Shown here: in pieces, positions 24,826-35,699 of the stretch | Layout of the letters: every line of letters begins with the position of its first letter | Numbering within the stretch: position 1 is the first letter of the stretch | Origin: Tubiluchus corallicola | Taxonomy: Eukaryota; Priapulida; Priapulimorpha; Priapulimorphida; Tubiluchidae | Direction: 5' to 3' | Length of the DNA: 64,000 nucleotides | Assembly (NCBI GenBank): GCA_030141605.1 | Contig: JAQGDQ010000004.1 | Location: 2,143,001 to 2,207,000 of the forward strand | The notes under the pieces: generated by a model | Told to the model about the DNA's origin: nothing | What the model saw: the letters and a program-made list of their open reading frames with translations, nothing else | Database searches by the model: none | Made by a program: the position numbers and the translations under genes

Positions 24826-26987
24826 TTAATTCCACATTGGTGTTGTGTTTGAAAAAGGAGAAGCATTATCATCAACCCATTTAATAAACAAATCTTTCTT
24901 CTTAATACAGATTTGAAGGAGTGCCATAGCATCATTTCCTGCTGCATGCATAGGATGTTCTAATGGTCCCACTAAACATTTGTATAGACTTTCTAAACAA
25001 AAAGATTTTCTTCCAGTCACTAATGGCTGAATACCTAATAAGTAGTTTGATCGTCCATTGTGCTGCTGCTCAGGAAAAAGGCATAATTGACTGTGCGCAG
25101 TTGGCTTCTGGGACACAGTTTCTACTCTCACAACATTGGGCCGTATCGGGGTAAAATAAGCATCATCCAGACACAAGCACTTTGGTACAGCAGCGATGGA
25201 AAAATTAGGCATCTTTGACACTCTTTTTCTCTGTGGAGTTACTTCATTTTGTTGAACATTCTCATCTTTAGTATATTCTGTTGGAGGGATACCTATTAAT
25301 TCATCATGATCCCCTTTTCCCATTACACAACTCTTTTTCCCTGCATCCACTTCATTTGGTCTGAAAGGTTCAAAATTGCTGTTCACGTCATCAAAATCCG
25401 AATTATCACCCATCACAACTTCTTCGGGTACCAGAAAATCCGAATATGGTAAAGGAAATTCGGCATTGTATTCGTTAGCTACACAATGGTCACCAGTGAC
25501 ACCCATGCTTTCAGTTTCACATTTGTCTATATACTTGAAAGCTTTTAATGTATCTGCACACAAAACATGCTCAGGCAGACTAGCATTGCTGCAATTAAGT
25601 TCGGCTTTTAACAGAGGAAAATCGAATCTGTCCCCATTATGGGCTAGGATACAAACTGGTCCTAATGAATTGACATGTACAAAGTCATAGACAAGCCTTG
25701 CAATCTGACTGCCAAATTCCCTCTGATCAGCCAAATTTTCATTGCTAAGATCTAATAAAACACAAAAATGCCATTTTTGTTACCAAGATCTTACTAAAAT
25801 CCAAAAAATCAATGTACAGTATAACACCATTAAAATGAACACGCTGGTAATGCGAACTTATAAAAAAACGAACTTTTATCGTTCATTTAACCAATATAAT
25901 AGCTTTGAATAAAGCTTACTGCAGACTTTTTGTCTGGCCTATTGACTCTATTACTATGTATTTATCAGTTTCTATCCCGTGCTTTACATTTAAAACTTGC
26001 AATTAAATTTAACCTGTCATTCCTGGTGCTGCACAGAGTTGATGAGCATGGGGAGTTCTTCACATGTTATGTCAAAAGGTCACTTGACCTACTAGCTGCA
26101 TGTCTAAAAACAAATGTGTCACTCAGCGGCTTGGCACCCAGCTGTTTACTTATACATGGACATATGGAAATTTTATGCAAACAAAATTGACTGGCTTTTT
26201 TAAACTCATTGGCTAAGCCTACTGAGCATGTCACATAAATTTACAACTCAACATGTACATCCAATTTAATATAAAATGCTCAATAATTTTTTGTTTAACA
26301 AAGTCACATAAATTACATTTCACTTCATTTTAATATGCTGCGATGCAGTTGCTACATGACAGTATATTCTGAAAGCATTTTACATTGTACATTATTTATG
26401 CAATTTTATTATTAATACATACTCGTCCATCTAATAGTCATCTACATATTATTAGCGATATATGCATATAAAATACCTTGGTTATAAAGTACTTTTTCTG
26501 GATCTCCACAGCAGGTTTGCTATAATGATGTTATATTGTAATCACAAATGGGCATTCATTTCTCCTTTTATATAAGAATTCATTGGAGACTACAGGTCAA
26601 ATTATTACTAAAAATATATTATTTATGCCCAAATGACAGCATTTTTCAGACTGCATAGTCTTTTAATTACTATTAAAAAATACAATAAGTAATACAAATA
26701 ATTAAATAATAATGTTTAAAAATAATTTTAGTTAATACTTGCATGTAATTTCTGCAGCACGAGGTGCTATGAGAGTTTTTGGATTGACACAGAAACTCAT
26801 TATATTTTTGACACGTGGCATGGTAGTAGATTCTAGAAAGTGCTTTCTAGTTACTGCAATCATACATATCTCAGTAATCTTTGGTTTTTCACCTAACAGT
26901 AAAATAAAAGCAAAGAAAAAATTATTATACCGAATGCTTTCAAGAAATAAATACAATAGAAAGAAACCTCAACGAGAGGGAGGGAGG

Positions 26988-27077
<90 letters not shown>

Positions 27078-27156
27078 GTGCAAAGTGAGAAGGAAAGTGA
27101 TAAGAGAACAACAATTAGTAAAAAGCAAACAAATATAGTACATATTAATTTCGGTG

Positions 27157-27194
<38 letters not shown>

Positions 27195-29214
27195 GGGTGG
27201 ATACATAACCGACAAGGCTACAGCAGCAACGACGGCACCATTTTCGACGATCTATACATCAAATGAAAGGTCTCCACCCGAGGGTTCGCATCTGGGGGTC
27301 TATCTTTCGAATCTGCCCCACCGGGAGGAACGGGAGGCAAAACCCCTCCAAAAATGGCAATTTTTTGCAAAATTTATACCTCTTATTTCTGAAGAACAGG
27401 AACGTTCCTGGCATGATGCCGGTAATGGTGACGGGCGTTTTCCCAGACCCAACCACACAAATTTTGCAGAAAACTGCTCAAACAGCCTCTAGAAAAATTC
27501 AATTTGTGCAACTGTTTGGGCATGCTGGGAAAAAATAAACACACTCGCAGGAAGAGGAAGAAACTGTCTACAAAACGTTGAAGGTTTTGTTGGGACAGAT
27601 GTATAATGGACGAAACGGCAGGGGTGTGTTTCAAAGTTCTTTTTCTACCCCCCTGTGCTGTACGCTATTTGGAACATATATTGTCTTTGAGTTCCCGCTG
27701 TTCCAGACATTGTTGTCACCTGCCGTGGTATAGATTTTACATGTAAGTAAGTTCTGTTAGCCTATTATCATCTGAGGAGCAATAAACAAAAACTATGTGG
27801 ACTGTCCATGCATTATTGATCATTGGTAAACAGACTAAGAGCATTTATTATAGCACACAGTTTTGACTTTGTACAAAATGTTTGGAATGGTTTTACTGTG
27901 ATGCTGTGCTGTTGGTGTTGTAGGTGTCATCGTTGTCATCATCATCATCATTGCCATCTTCATGGTGTGGTGAGTGTGCTGTGGGTGTTGTGCTGTGGAT
28001 AGTGTGGTGGGTGTAGTTTAGTGTGGTCTGGGGGTGTGGTGTGAATAATGTTTTGGGGTGATAGGGTGTAGGTGGTGTGGTGTGGTATGTTGTGGGTGGT
28101 GTAGTGTGGTGTTGTGTTGCAGTATGGTGTAGGATGTGTGGTGTGGTGTCGAGTTTTGGTGTGGTGAGATGGTGTGGCTGATGTTTTGAGAGTGGGGTGG
28201 TGGGTGGTAGTGTGGTGTGGTGTGGGTTGTTGTGAGTTTATGCGCAAAATTTTTGCAGGGTTTGGCTAGTATGATATATAATATAGAAATCTTATTAGAA
28301 ACACTATAAGGTGGTCTCACAGCCAAAGCCAATATGTGCAGAGCTCCACAGCAGAGAAGAATCTATATTCACCTGCCTTTCGGAACAGAATGTTACAAAC
28401 TAAAAGGTACATCTTTTACTATGAACAATTCTGATTTGATTATTTTACGATGCTGCGCATGTATTGTAATATACATTTGATTTTAAGCAACAGCGCAAAC
28501 CTAAGTTGTTGTTCTGACAACAAGTGGGCATATACTGAAGTAAGCATTAGTGCATTAATTTACAGACATTCATGGTTTGTCACCTAAAAAAATCTTGAAG
28601 CAATATCCTGCATTATAAGTGTGACAAGTGTTCTAACACTCTGCATAATTATAATTACGGTTCATGATTAGTCTACGTACATTCAAAAACCTCGTTAACT
28701 GACTAGCAAAGGAATTTATTCAGTATACTCTCAATTGTTTATTTGCTGACTTCCCACTGAGCCCAGCATGGTAAACAAAAAAGCACAGTTAATTGAAATA
28801 CAGACGTACAGCATATGTTAACCACCTAGTGACCTGTTCCCAGTGCATACAGAAAGTATGTAACAATTCATGCAATCTGCTTATTGTAGAGACATTTTTT
28901 CTGCTTTCTAAGCAGTTATACTAGTTAAATATAAACTGTAAATTACTGAATATGGTGTTTATATAAGAAATGTAATGTAAGAAATTAAGAGAAACCTGCT
29001 TGCTGGTTACATTTAGTTTACCTGGTACATTATATAAAATTGATGTAAATGAAAAGTTCTAGTTTAATTTCTCATAGAAGGCATGGTACAATTCAGTATT
29101 GTAAAAGCCAACTGATAAATACTTACCATATCTAGGTAAATCGGTTGACTCAGTATCCAAGAAAATTAACGTCGCAATTGACTTTGTTTTTGAATCTCTC
29201 CCAGAATGATCCAT
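24826..29214 (-). CDS. TREX1/TREX2-like 3'-5' DNA exonuclease (DEDDh), 3 coding exons
   Basis: A DnaQ-like exonuclease of the TREX family, which degrades DNA 3' ends. In vertebrates TREX1 clears cytosolic DNA and so restrains cGAS-STING signalling. Exons: 29127-29214, 26743-26892, 24826-25751; 1164 nt, 387 aa. Motif I is TLIFLDTEST (D20, E22), motif II is AHNGDRFDFPLL (D120) and motif III is HAAGND (H348, D353), so all five DEDDh residues are present. Other family matches are PKITEICMIAV, LKAFKYID and IKWVDDNASPF. Residues about 155-325 form a poorly conserved insertion relative to TREX1 motif spacing. The protein ends at TTPMWN without a membrane anchor, unlike mammalian TREX1. Intron 2 appears to be GC-AG. 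The start at 29214 gives a TREX1-like N-terminus, but an acceptor-like site at 29238 means an upstream exon or 5' UTR intron is possible. Confidence 0.88.
25812..25870 (+). mobile_element. possible Tc1/mariner (Tigger-like) terminus
   Basis: CAGTATAACACCATTAAAA followed by ATGAACACG and a second GCGAAC motif resembles Tigger/pogo element ends, and it is preceded by TA. No matching right end was found in the intron, so this is a weak, possibly truncated relic. Confidence 0.25.
26981..27073. repeat. (GGGA)n/(GA)n microsatellite
   Basis: A short GGGA run passes into about 40 GA units in TREX intron 1. Confidence 0.95.
27159..27194. repeat. (TA)n microsatellite
   Basis: An almost pure TA run with one CA interruption, in TREX intron 1. 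Confidence 0.9.
27195..27660. other. GC-richer insert of unknown nature in TREX intron 1
   Basis: This block is visibly richer in G and C than the intron around it and directly abuts the (TA)n run. GGGTTCGCATC at about 27280 resembles a tRNA-type B box, but no A box or tRNA fold was found. Several medium ORFs occur in different frames and none matches a known family. Confidence 0.4.
27925..28235. repeat. GGTGT-rich degenerate simple repeat
   Basis: About 300 bp composed largely of GTGGTGTGG, GGGTGGT and related words on the plus strand. Strand composition is strongly asymmetric (G+T versus A+C), and long spurious minus-strand ORFs rich in H, T and P result. It lies within TREX intron 1. Confidence 0.85.
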
Positions 29215-29384
29215 CAGATAAATTCGTGTTTTAATTCCTGCAGTCAAAAAAATATTTATTTGCCGTTAGGTTTTAATACTGACAAGTTCTTTCTTTGATG
29301 AGCAGTTTCTGTTTTAAAGGTCACTTTGTCTTAGTAATAACAGTTTCCTTAAATTTTTTTAAACATTGTAACTTGTGTAATCAA

Positions 29385-29775
29385 CTGTAGTGTGGTCACT
29401 GCAGTACACAGCTCTCAAAGATGTTTTGGAGAAAACTCAAGACAGATGTATGAGGTTAGTTCATGATGCAGATCCTGCAGTGATGTCCACTTTCGAACAC
29501 TGCCAATGTGCTGCTGACCTTGTCAATTGTTATAAAATTATGAAAGGACTAAGTTTTACAAGGACAAGATGTCTTCTCAAGACCATGCAGAGATCTACGA
29601 GGCCATGATTACAAACTCTTCATCGAATATAGCTGAACCAACATGCATTCTCATTTTTTTGCCTCTTGTGTGGCGCATCCATGGAACTCACTCTCAACTG
29701 ATACTGTGAATGTACCATCTATCGATAAATCTAAAATGAATATGAGAAGGGACCGTACTCAAGCTGAACTCTAAG
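29385..29775 (+). mobile_element. non-LTR retrotransposon fragment, RT C-terminus
   Basis: LEKTQDRCMRLV, then CAADLVNCYKIMKGLSF, then (after a frame change) TRGHDYKLF and HPWNSLSTDTVNVPSIDK match the conserved C-terminal region of CR1/Jockey-type polyproteins in the expected order. Frameshifts and missing RT core mark it as dead. Confidence 0.65.
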
Positions 29776-30013
29776 TCCTAATGTCATTGTAAAGAAGACT
29801 GTAAAGAAGATATCTATATTAGTGACAACTAATAATATTATTAACTTTTCTCACATTTAACGTAAGCTTACACCTATAGCCCTTTCGTACTGTGATATTG
29901 CACTCAAAGACCACCCAAAGAAGCTTAAAGGAACGTTGCAAATCACGGTATGGGAAGTCTTTAAATGTAAATTCCGGGTAATGTTATATCCATACATATT
30001 TATATTACTATGT

Positions 30014-30100
30014 AGATTAGATTAGATTTATTTATTCATCCATTTAGTACAATACAAAAATAAAAGTTATAAAATTACAAATTAACAATGCATTACAGTG
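30014..30100 (-). repeat. possible minus-strand LINE 3' end with (AATCT)n tail
   Basis: Tandem TAGAT units followed by TTTATTTATTCATCC read, on the minus strand, as a 3' UTR ending in AATCT repeats, a typical non-LTR tail. Confidence 0.35.
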
Positions 30101-30395
30101 CTATGAGTGCAGCAGAAGAAATTAACTTATGAGCCATGCGAATGGAGATCACCACTTTCAAATCACAATTCAATACAATTCAATTAAGTTTTATTTGCAC
30201 AAATAAATACAATGTACATTGGCACAGCAATACACGTTAAATAATTCATCTTTGCAGCTACCACCATTATTTTGGCTATTTTGAGACTTTAATTTTGGTA
30301 GCTATTGTGTAAGGAACCCAGTTGTGGCGCTTGTACTTTAACTACAAAGATTGCAATGATTTGGCATGTTATATACACTATATACACACACGTAG

Positions 30396-31201
30396 CAAGG
30401 CCGTAGTCGGCGGTCCACTTTTTCTGCCATACGTGCCTAGACATCTCCCCTTCATTATTTATAATGACAACAATAAAGCACATAAAGCTGGCAGTTAAAG
30501 TGTGTGTTTCGTCTCAGCCAGCTATATTATCTTTTTGTGCTGACGCAATCAGAATGGTCACGTGACCGGAGACTGCATTAGACGAGTGTGAAAAAAGCGG
30601 ACATGTTTGTTTAGATTACTAGTGTTATAAAAAGTTTCGTTAGTGTCTTTGTTTGTGAAATTGTCATAGAAGTTTTTGTTTCACACTGCAAGTTATTATT
30701 TTTATTATTGTGAATTTATCTTTTTATGTGAATTCATCTATCATGGATATACCACCGGTTCCAAATCAGCCTAAAAATTTCACATTTCCCCAACGCTCGT
30801 TTGGTCATAAAAACATCGTGCAAAGAAGTTTTCAGTCTTCCTGGTTCGCAAATAGAACGTGGTTGCATTATGACGAAGCAAACGACCTTGCGTTTTGCCG
30901 AGTACGATGACTCAAACTAGACTGAACAATCTCATGACTTTGCATGTACATATGGATAGAACAGACGCTCTCGACCCGAAGGAAATTGCAAACGAGTTTA
31001 CTGCTAGAAATGAGCGGCACAGATGTGTGTTTGGGAAGTTTTAATCAATCATGTCATCATTGAGTATGTGTAGTGCTCTATTATACTATAACTCTGTATT
31101 ATAAATTTTAATATACTCTTCTATACATTGCTGCTGTATTCTTCTTCTACCTGTTCTGTATCTGTGGCCGGACCACTTTTCAAAAGCCGACTACGGCCCT
31201 G
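30396..31201 (+). mobile_element. internally deleted hAT-like DNA transposon with 5-bp TSD
   Basis: The element is 806 bp. Its 16-bp ends are CAAGGCCGTAGTCGGC on the left and, in reverse complement, CAGGGCCGTAGTCGGC on the right, one mismatch apart. The 5-mer cgtag flanks both sides (30391-30395 and 31202-31206). It holds two coding remnants of one transposase: an N-terminal TTF/zinc-finger stretch (30743-30910, FPQRSFGHKNIVQRSFQSSW) and the hAT-type C-terminus (30907-31044, TRLNNLMTLHVHMDRTDAL). The catalytic middle is missing. Confidence 0.8.
30743..31044 (+). pseudogene. transposase remnant (TTF zinc finger + hAT C-terminus, core deleted)
   Basis: The first reading frame gives 55 residues from MDIPPVPNQ to FCRVR, matching the N-terminal TTF/ZMYM1-like domain of hAT-family transposases. 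A second frame overlapping by 4 nt gives 45 residues ending in VFGKF and a stop, matching their extreme C-terminus. In intact relatives several hundred residues with the DDE core lie between. The join therefore marks an internal deletion, and the copy could move only with a transposase supplied elsewhere. Confidence 0.75.
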
Positions 31202-31255
31202 CGTAGAGCAAAAATTAGGCATCTATAACTAACGGTACAAGTACTATGCTGTAGA

Positions 31256-31740
31256 AAGACTTAGTGTTTGCAGACATGTTTCTCATGAATCCAATCTATA
31301 TTTCGTTCTTCAATGGTATTAACATACTTTTGGATGTCCCCTTTACACTGATTGACTGTAACTGCTTCGATAGCCTTTTGAGGTAATTCCAAAAATCAAT
31401 TATCCTATGGCTGAAATAATCTTTTCTTAAATCCAGCTTTACTCTTTTCTTGTACAGTTGTAACTGACGTTGTCGCATCATTCTCTTATGAGTCTTGAAA
31501 GTGAAGAAGTTTCCAACATCCACATCTGATGTCATCACCAATTCCTTTGATGATTTTGAAAGCTTGTATTAAATCAGCACGCATCCTGCTAGTACTTAGT
31601 AGTAGTAAATAGTGTATGCGGACCTAGACGCTTAAGTCGCTGACAATATGGAACATTCTTCAACCCTTCAACCATTTTTGTAGCCCTTTCTTTGGACACC
31701 CTCGATCAAACAAAATATTATGTCTTTGATAACGTACGGA
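31256..31740 (-). mobile_element. non-LTR retrotransposon fragment, RT C-terminus
   Basis: The minus strand reads RATKMVEGLKNVPYCQRLKRLG, then VDVGNFFTFKTHKRMM, then KDYFSHRIIDFWNYL, the conserved order of CR1-like RT C-termini. One or two frame changes occur near 31560. It sits inside the split repeat at 30170-31930. Confidence 0.7.
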
Positions 31741-32080
31741 TTATCAAATAAATACTAGTTACTACATAAACTGAAAAAAAATACAATACGTCAATAGGCT
31801 GTGTGTAAAGTTATTTTTATAGATAAATATTAAGATATGGTGTACTGATACAAAAATCACAGTTACATAAAAATTGTATAATTTAACAATGAAAATATAA
31901 AAATGACTGAAAAGTAGTTAATATCTGTACTAGCTTTTTAAATGCAGAAATTCGAAATCGACTCAAAAACATAAGAAAGGGACTCTCATCACTTGTGCGA
32001 TTCGCGCAAAACGTCGTTAAAGAGCATCTCTGAAGGCTCAGACCAAGGCTTGGCGAAGACCCACAAAGTTTCCGTATATA

Positions 32081-32194
32081 CAGGGCACTTTATTTATGAC
32101 TTTTCTTGCAAAATAGTCATAAATAAAATCAGAAATTAGTATTAAATAAGCTATTTATGCAATTTATGACTAAAGTCATAAATAAAGTGCCCTG
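32081..32194. mobile_element. hAT-type MITE, 114 bp, 8-bp TSD cgtatata
   Basis: Perfect 23-bp terminal inverted repeats beginning CAGGGCACTTTATTTATG, flanked on both sides by the identical 8-mer cgtatata (32073-32080 and 32195-32202). CAGGG ends and an 8-bp TSD are the hallmark of hAT elements. It has no coding capacity. Confidence 0.92.
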
Positions 32195-32934
32195 CGTATA
32201 TACGTGTGTACAAGTCGACCTTATGTAAAAGTCGATGTGCATTTTAAGACCAAAAATTAAACAAGTGTTTTGTTTAATCTCAATCTTTTTACATGCATTA
32301 CATAATACTGATTGAGATTTATCCAATTTGCTGGAAGCAGTGTTCCCAGATGTACTACTTTTTTATTACTGTTTGGATAAACAAATCGAAATAACGATGT
32401 ATTGTTTGATTTTAACTAATTTCCAGGAACCTGGAAAAATCCGCCATTTGCATTTTCCATTATCAACATGCCCAGATAAAACAACATAATTTTTTTGTCC
32501 ATACTAGCTAGCGTAAAATGAGATTGAGTGCGACAAAATAGAGAACACGATTAATTTTGGTAAATTTGGGAGTGATCACAAAATTTCAGCCATTCCCCCC
32601 ATGATCCGTCATCTCTACCAATCACTTGTATAAATTTTAATATTAAATGAGAAAAATGTTAGAGAGTTTCAGCATTGAAACTGTGATAAGCACCTTACGT
32701 AATTAGTAAAATCAATTAAAAGTCGCGGTCACTTCACGCTTGGGCACGCTCATTTTGAACAAAACATGGCGTCATCCGGTTCCGAAGCAATATAAACACT
32801 TGTCAGGGTCAAGGGTCACAGAACATCAAACAAACGTTTAACGGAATAATTAAATGTGTTTGTTAACCCTAACATTAAAATTGGAATCAAAAGAGCTAAA
32901 ACTATCCTAAAACGTGTCCTGACATTAGACAAAA

Positions 32935-33360
32935 ACATTTCTAATTAGTGGCGCACCAAGCTTCAAATGCGTAAGGACAAGCACATATTTGCTCAATAAT
33001 AGGGCTGGCCCTGACAAAATTTTGTCGTCTTCCCAACTTGAGCCAATTTTTTGTTGATTTCAAGTGAATGCCATCTTGTCCTATGATGTATTTCAAGTTC
33101 AAATATTTTATTGCCGTCTATCCAGTCAATACCCTTGAGGATTTTAAATGTGTGAATCACGTCTTGCCTGTGTCTCCTGTGTTTAAGTGTCGTAAGTTTC
33201 ATATACTTTCAGGATATGGTCTTTCAGCAGTATGTACCTGGTACCATTCTAGTTGCTTGACGCTGAATTCTTTCAGACCTCCAGGTCATATCTGCATAGT
33301 CTAAGGGAGGGCCTCATCATAGGTTTGTAAAGATTGATTAATTTACTAGTATCAGATTTA
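32935..33360 (-). mobile_element. non-LTR retrotransposon fragment, RT C-terminus
   Basis: The minus strand encodes KPMMRPSL, then SERIQRQATRMV, then TLKHRRHRQDVIHTFKILKG in shifting frames, matching the C-terminal part of CR1-like RT polyproteins. It is a separate degraded insertion from those at 29.4 and 31.3 kb. Confidence 0.6.
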
Positions 33361-34333
33361 AAGTATCTGAAATTGCGCTTTAATAACATTAATCTGCAGT
33401 GTGCCTTTGCGATAATCATGAATGGTGACTTGTAATGTAAACTGAAGCTTGGAGGATTTTTTCAAACAGTATAACATAATCAGCAATACGTAACTACAGC
33501 TTATGTCCCCAAATTCCCAAAAGAACAGTGATAGATATAGGATCTGTAGATATGTGTAAGGCGTTTGCTTGATTTTAAAGATCAAGTCACTTATAAAAAT
33601 TACTTGAAATACTATATGTGTCAGGCGCATGCACTAGCCCATGTAGCAAACAGTACAGTTTATGAGCTAGCCATGCATCAGATTTTGAACTAATGCATAA
33701 CCAAATATCAGTGTATGAAGAGTCGCTTAATCGTATGACTGGTTTTATTCTTTACCAACATTGGCTGAAGACCAATAAACTGTATAGGTAAATACATTAT
33801 TTTTTGGAAAATAAAAAAAACAGCACGACTTTTTGGAAAAACTTATCAATAATTTGAAGGTTGAGTCAAACACTTAGGAAATATGTTGGTAATTAAAAAA
33901 ACTCTTGTAGTATTAACTCCTTTATGGAATTTCTAATAATTATGTTGATAATATGCAAAGGCAATTTCTGGGTAAAATAATTGAGCTCACCACACTCACC
34001 ACTGTATGTAGGCAGTAGAGTGGCATCAAATATATTCAAGACTTCAATAGATATGAAGGTTCGTAGCTATATTATTATCTATGGGCAACATTATAGGCAA
34101 TCGCAGACTGCTTAAGAAAGTAGGTGTCCCATAGTGCTGAAACCATGCGGACCAAAATTAGAAATTAACATTTCATTAAAAGTTAGGTTGATTGAACTAT
34201 GCAAAATAAAAATTAAACTTGTTGAGTATTAAATTACTTGTTGCTGTTTGTTATTTGATTCTCGTGAATCCGTTTTTCAATGCAACCAAATATATATTTT
34301 TCTCTTGTCATGAGATAAGTCACGTATCTTGTG
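33361..34333. other. intergenic, nothing recognised
   Basis: AT-rich sequence with no supported exon or repeat terminus. Confidence 0.4.
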
Positions 34334-34338
34334 TAAGC

Positions 34339-35048
34339 TGTTGGGAGCCGAGTGGACCACTGCGCCAAGTAGACCACTTGATGCGCTAAAAGTAGTGTCC
34401 TACATGGGCAGCCCAAGTAGGACACTGGCGATTTTTGTCGAGAATCGGTAATTTTGTCAAATTTTTGAAAATTCTGTGAAAGTTTCTTCATTTTATTATT
34501 TACAGAAATAATTGCAAATTTAAGAATAAGACAGATGCTGCTAAGCCTTCACAACACCAAAAAGTAATTTTTAACATTTAAGAAAAGCAAGGATAATTAG
34601 TTTTAATATTATCAGTAGTATTGTAACATGTAGGGCACTGTCCTACATGGCTCGCTAGCCCATGTAGGACACATAGATTGCTAGAACGTTTACTTATAAG
34701 AAAACAATTATTTGCCCAAGAAGTAGTGAAACGGATCACCTATTTGTGAAGTGAGACAAAATCAAAAATGATATACCTTAAACAAATTTTGTATTCGCAA
34801 AAAAGTGGTTTTTTTCACTTCAACAACATTAATATCGAAACCAAATTTAATATTGTCCGTTCTACCAGCTCAGAATAAAATTCTTTTATTTTATTAGATG
34901 TATGATAAATTATTCAACGTGTACTAACGTTTTTAATTATTATTATTACATAAACAAGCACAACGGACGGTGTCAGTACACTTAACGACTCAATTCACGA
35001 CCTGTCTCTAGTGTCTACTTGGCGCAGTGGTCCACTCGGCTCCCAACA
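34339..35048. mobile_element. 710-bp non-autonomous DNA element with 36-bp perfect TIRs and two internal hairpins
   Basis: Terminal inverted repeats 34339-34374 and 35013-35048 match perfectly over 36 bp (ends TGTTGGGAGCCGAGTGG). The 5-mer taagc flanks both sides (34334-34338 and 35049-35053). Inside are two palindromes, 34395-34425 and 34640-34670, both built on GTCCTACATGG and its complement. No protein coding was seen. The perfect repeats suggest recent activity. The 5-bp TSD and termini do not let me assign a superfamily. Confidence 0.85.
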
Positions 35049-35601
35049 TAAGCCTTTTTACTAATTTTAGGATTAGCCTGAGAAATCTCCGTCTTATAAT
35101 GTTCAACATTGAGTAAGCTCTTAGCCAACAATAAGCCGACTGGTGGTCAGTTACTTAATGCCTATAAGTAGTCTACAATGCGACTTATTTAATAGTCTGT
35201 ATTTCAAGGGATTGTGTTTGTGGTCAGCAGATCCCTAAAATAGGTCTTTTGATGTGGTTTAAAACGTTGCAAACTTTGTATGCACAAAAATTATGATGGT
35301 TTTGCTAGAGCGCGATAAAAATGGCGCATATGTTATATTAATGCAATAAATTTCAATAATAAAACTAGAATGTGTTCAGTAGGAAGCAGATCTCTGCCAA
35401 AGCTGAACAATACTAAACTTATTTATCTGATTCTTTTGGTTAAAAAAGATAACGCAAAGATAAAAAAAGCAAACATACAAAAATGTACCTGTATTTCTAT
35501 TGTCTAGACTTGCAAAAGCACAGTCAATAATGCACGAATATTATGACGTAGTGTTTATGTACTGTTTGTTAACCATTAATTTTGGCGATGGTAATAGACT
35601 G

Positions 35602-35623
35602 ATATATATATATATATCTATAC

Positions 35624-35650
<27 letters not shown>
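35602..35650. repeat. (TA)n microsatellite
   Basis: An interrupted TA run, followed by TATG/TGTA-rich sequence to about 35690. Confidence 0.9.
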
Positions 35651-35655
<5 letters not shown>

Positions 35656-35699
35656 CTGTATGTATATGTATACGTATTTACGTATCAAGTCAGCTTATA

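Larger units (their letters stand above)
30170..31930 (-). repeat. dispersed repeat split by a 1.5-kb nested insertion
   Basis: Bases 30170-30245 and about 31757-31930 are both closely similar to one contiguous stretch at about 60375-60590. Here they are separated by about 1.5 kb that contains an RT fragment and a hAT-like element. Non-coding, AT-rich, with a (AATTG)n-type tail at the left end. It looks like the 3' part of a LINE or a SINE in minus orientation. Confidence 0.6.

Noticed and set aside
25930..26190. 86-codon ORF in TREX intron 2
   Set aside because: No similarity to any known family and no matching splice sites; it is flanked by AT-rich intron sequence.
26739..27266. 175-codon plus-strand ORF
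   Set aside because: It spans the antisense of a TREX exon, a (GA)n repeat and a (TA)n repeat; the minus strand explains the coding signal.
27270..27300. tRNA-like B box (GGGTTCGCATC) suggesting a SINE or tRNA
   Set aside because: No A box at the right distance and no tRNA fold could be drawn.
27960..28332. Minus-strand ORFs rich in H, T and P
   Set aside because: They are translations of the GGTGT-type simple repeat, not genes.
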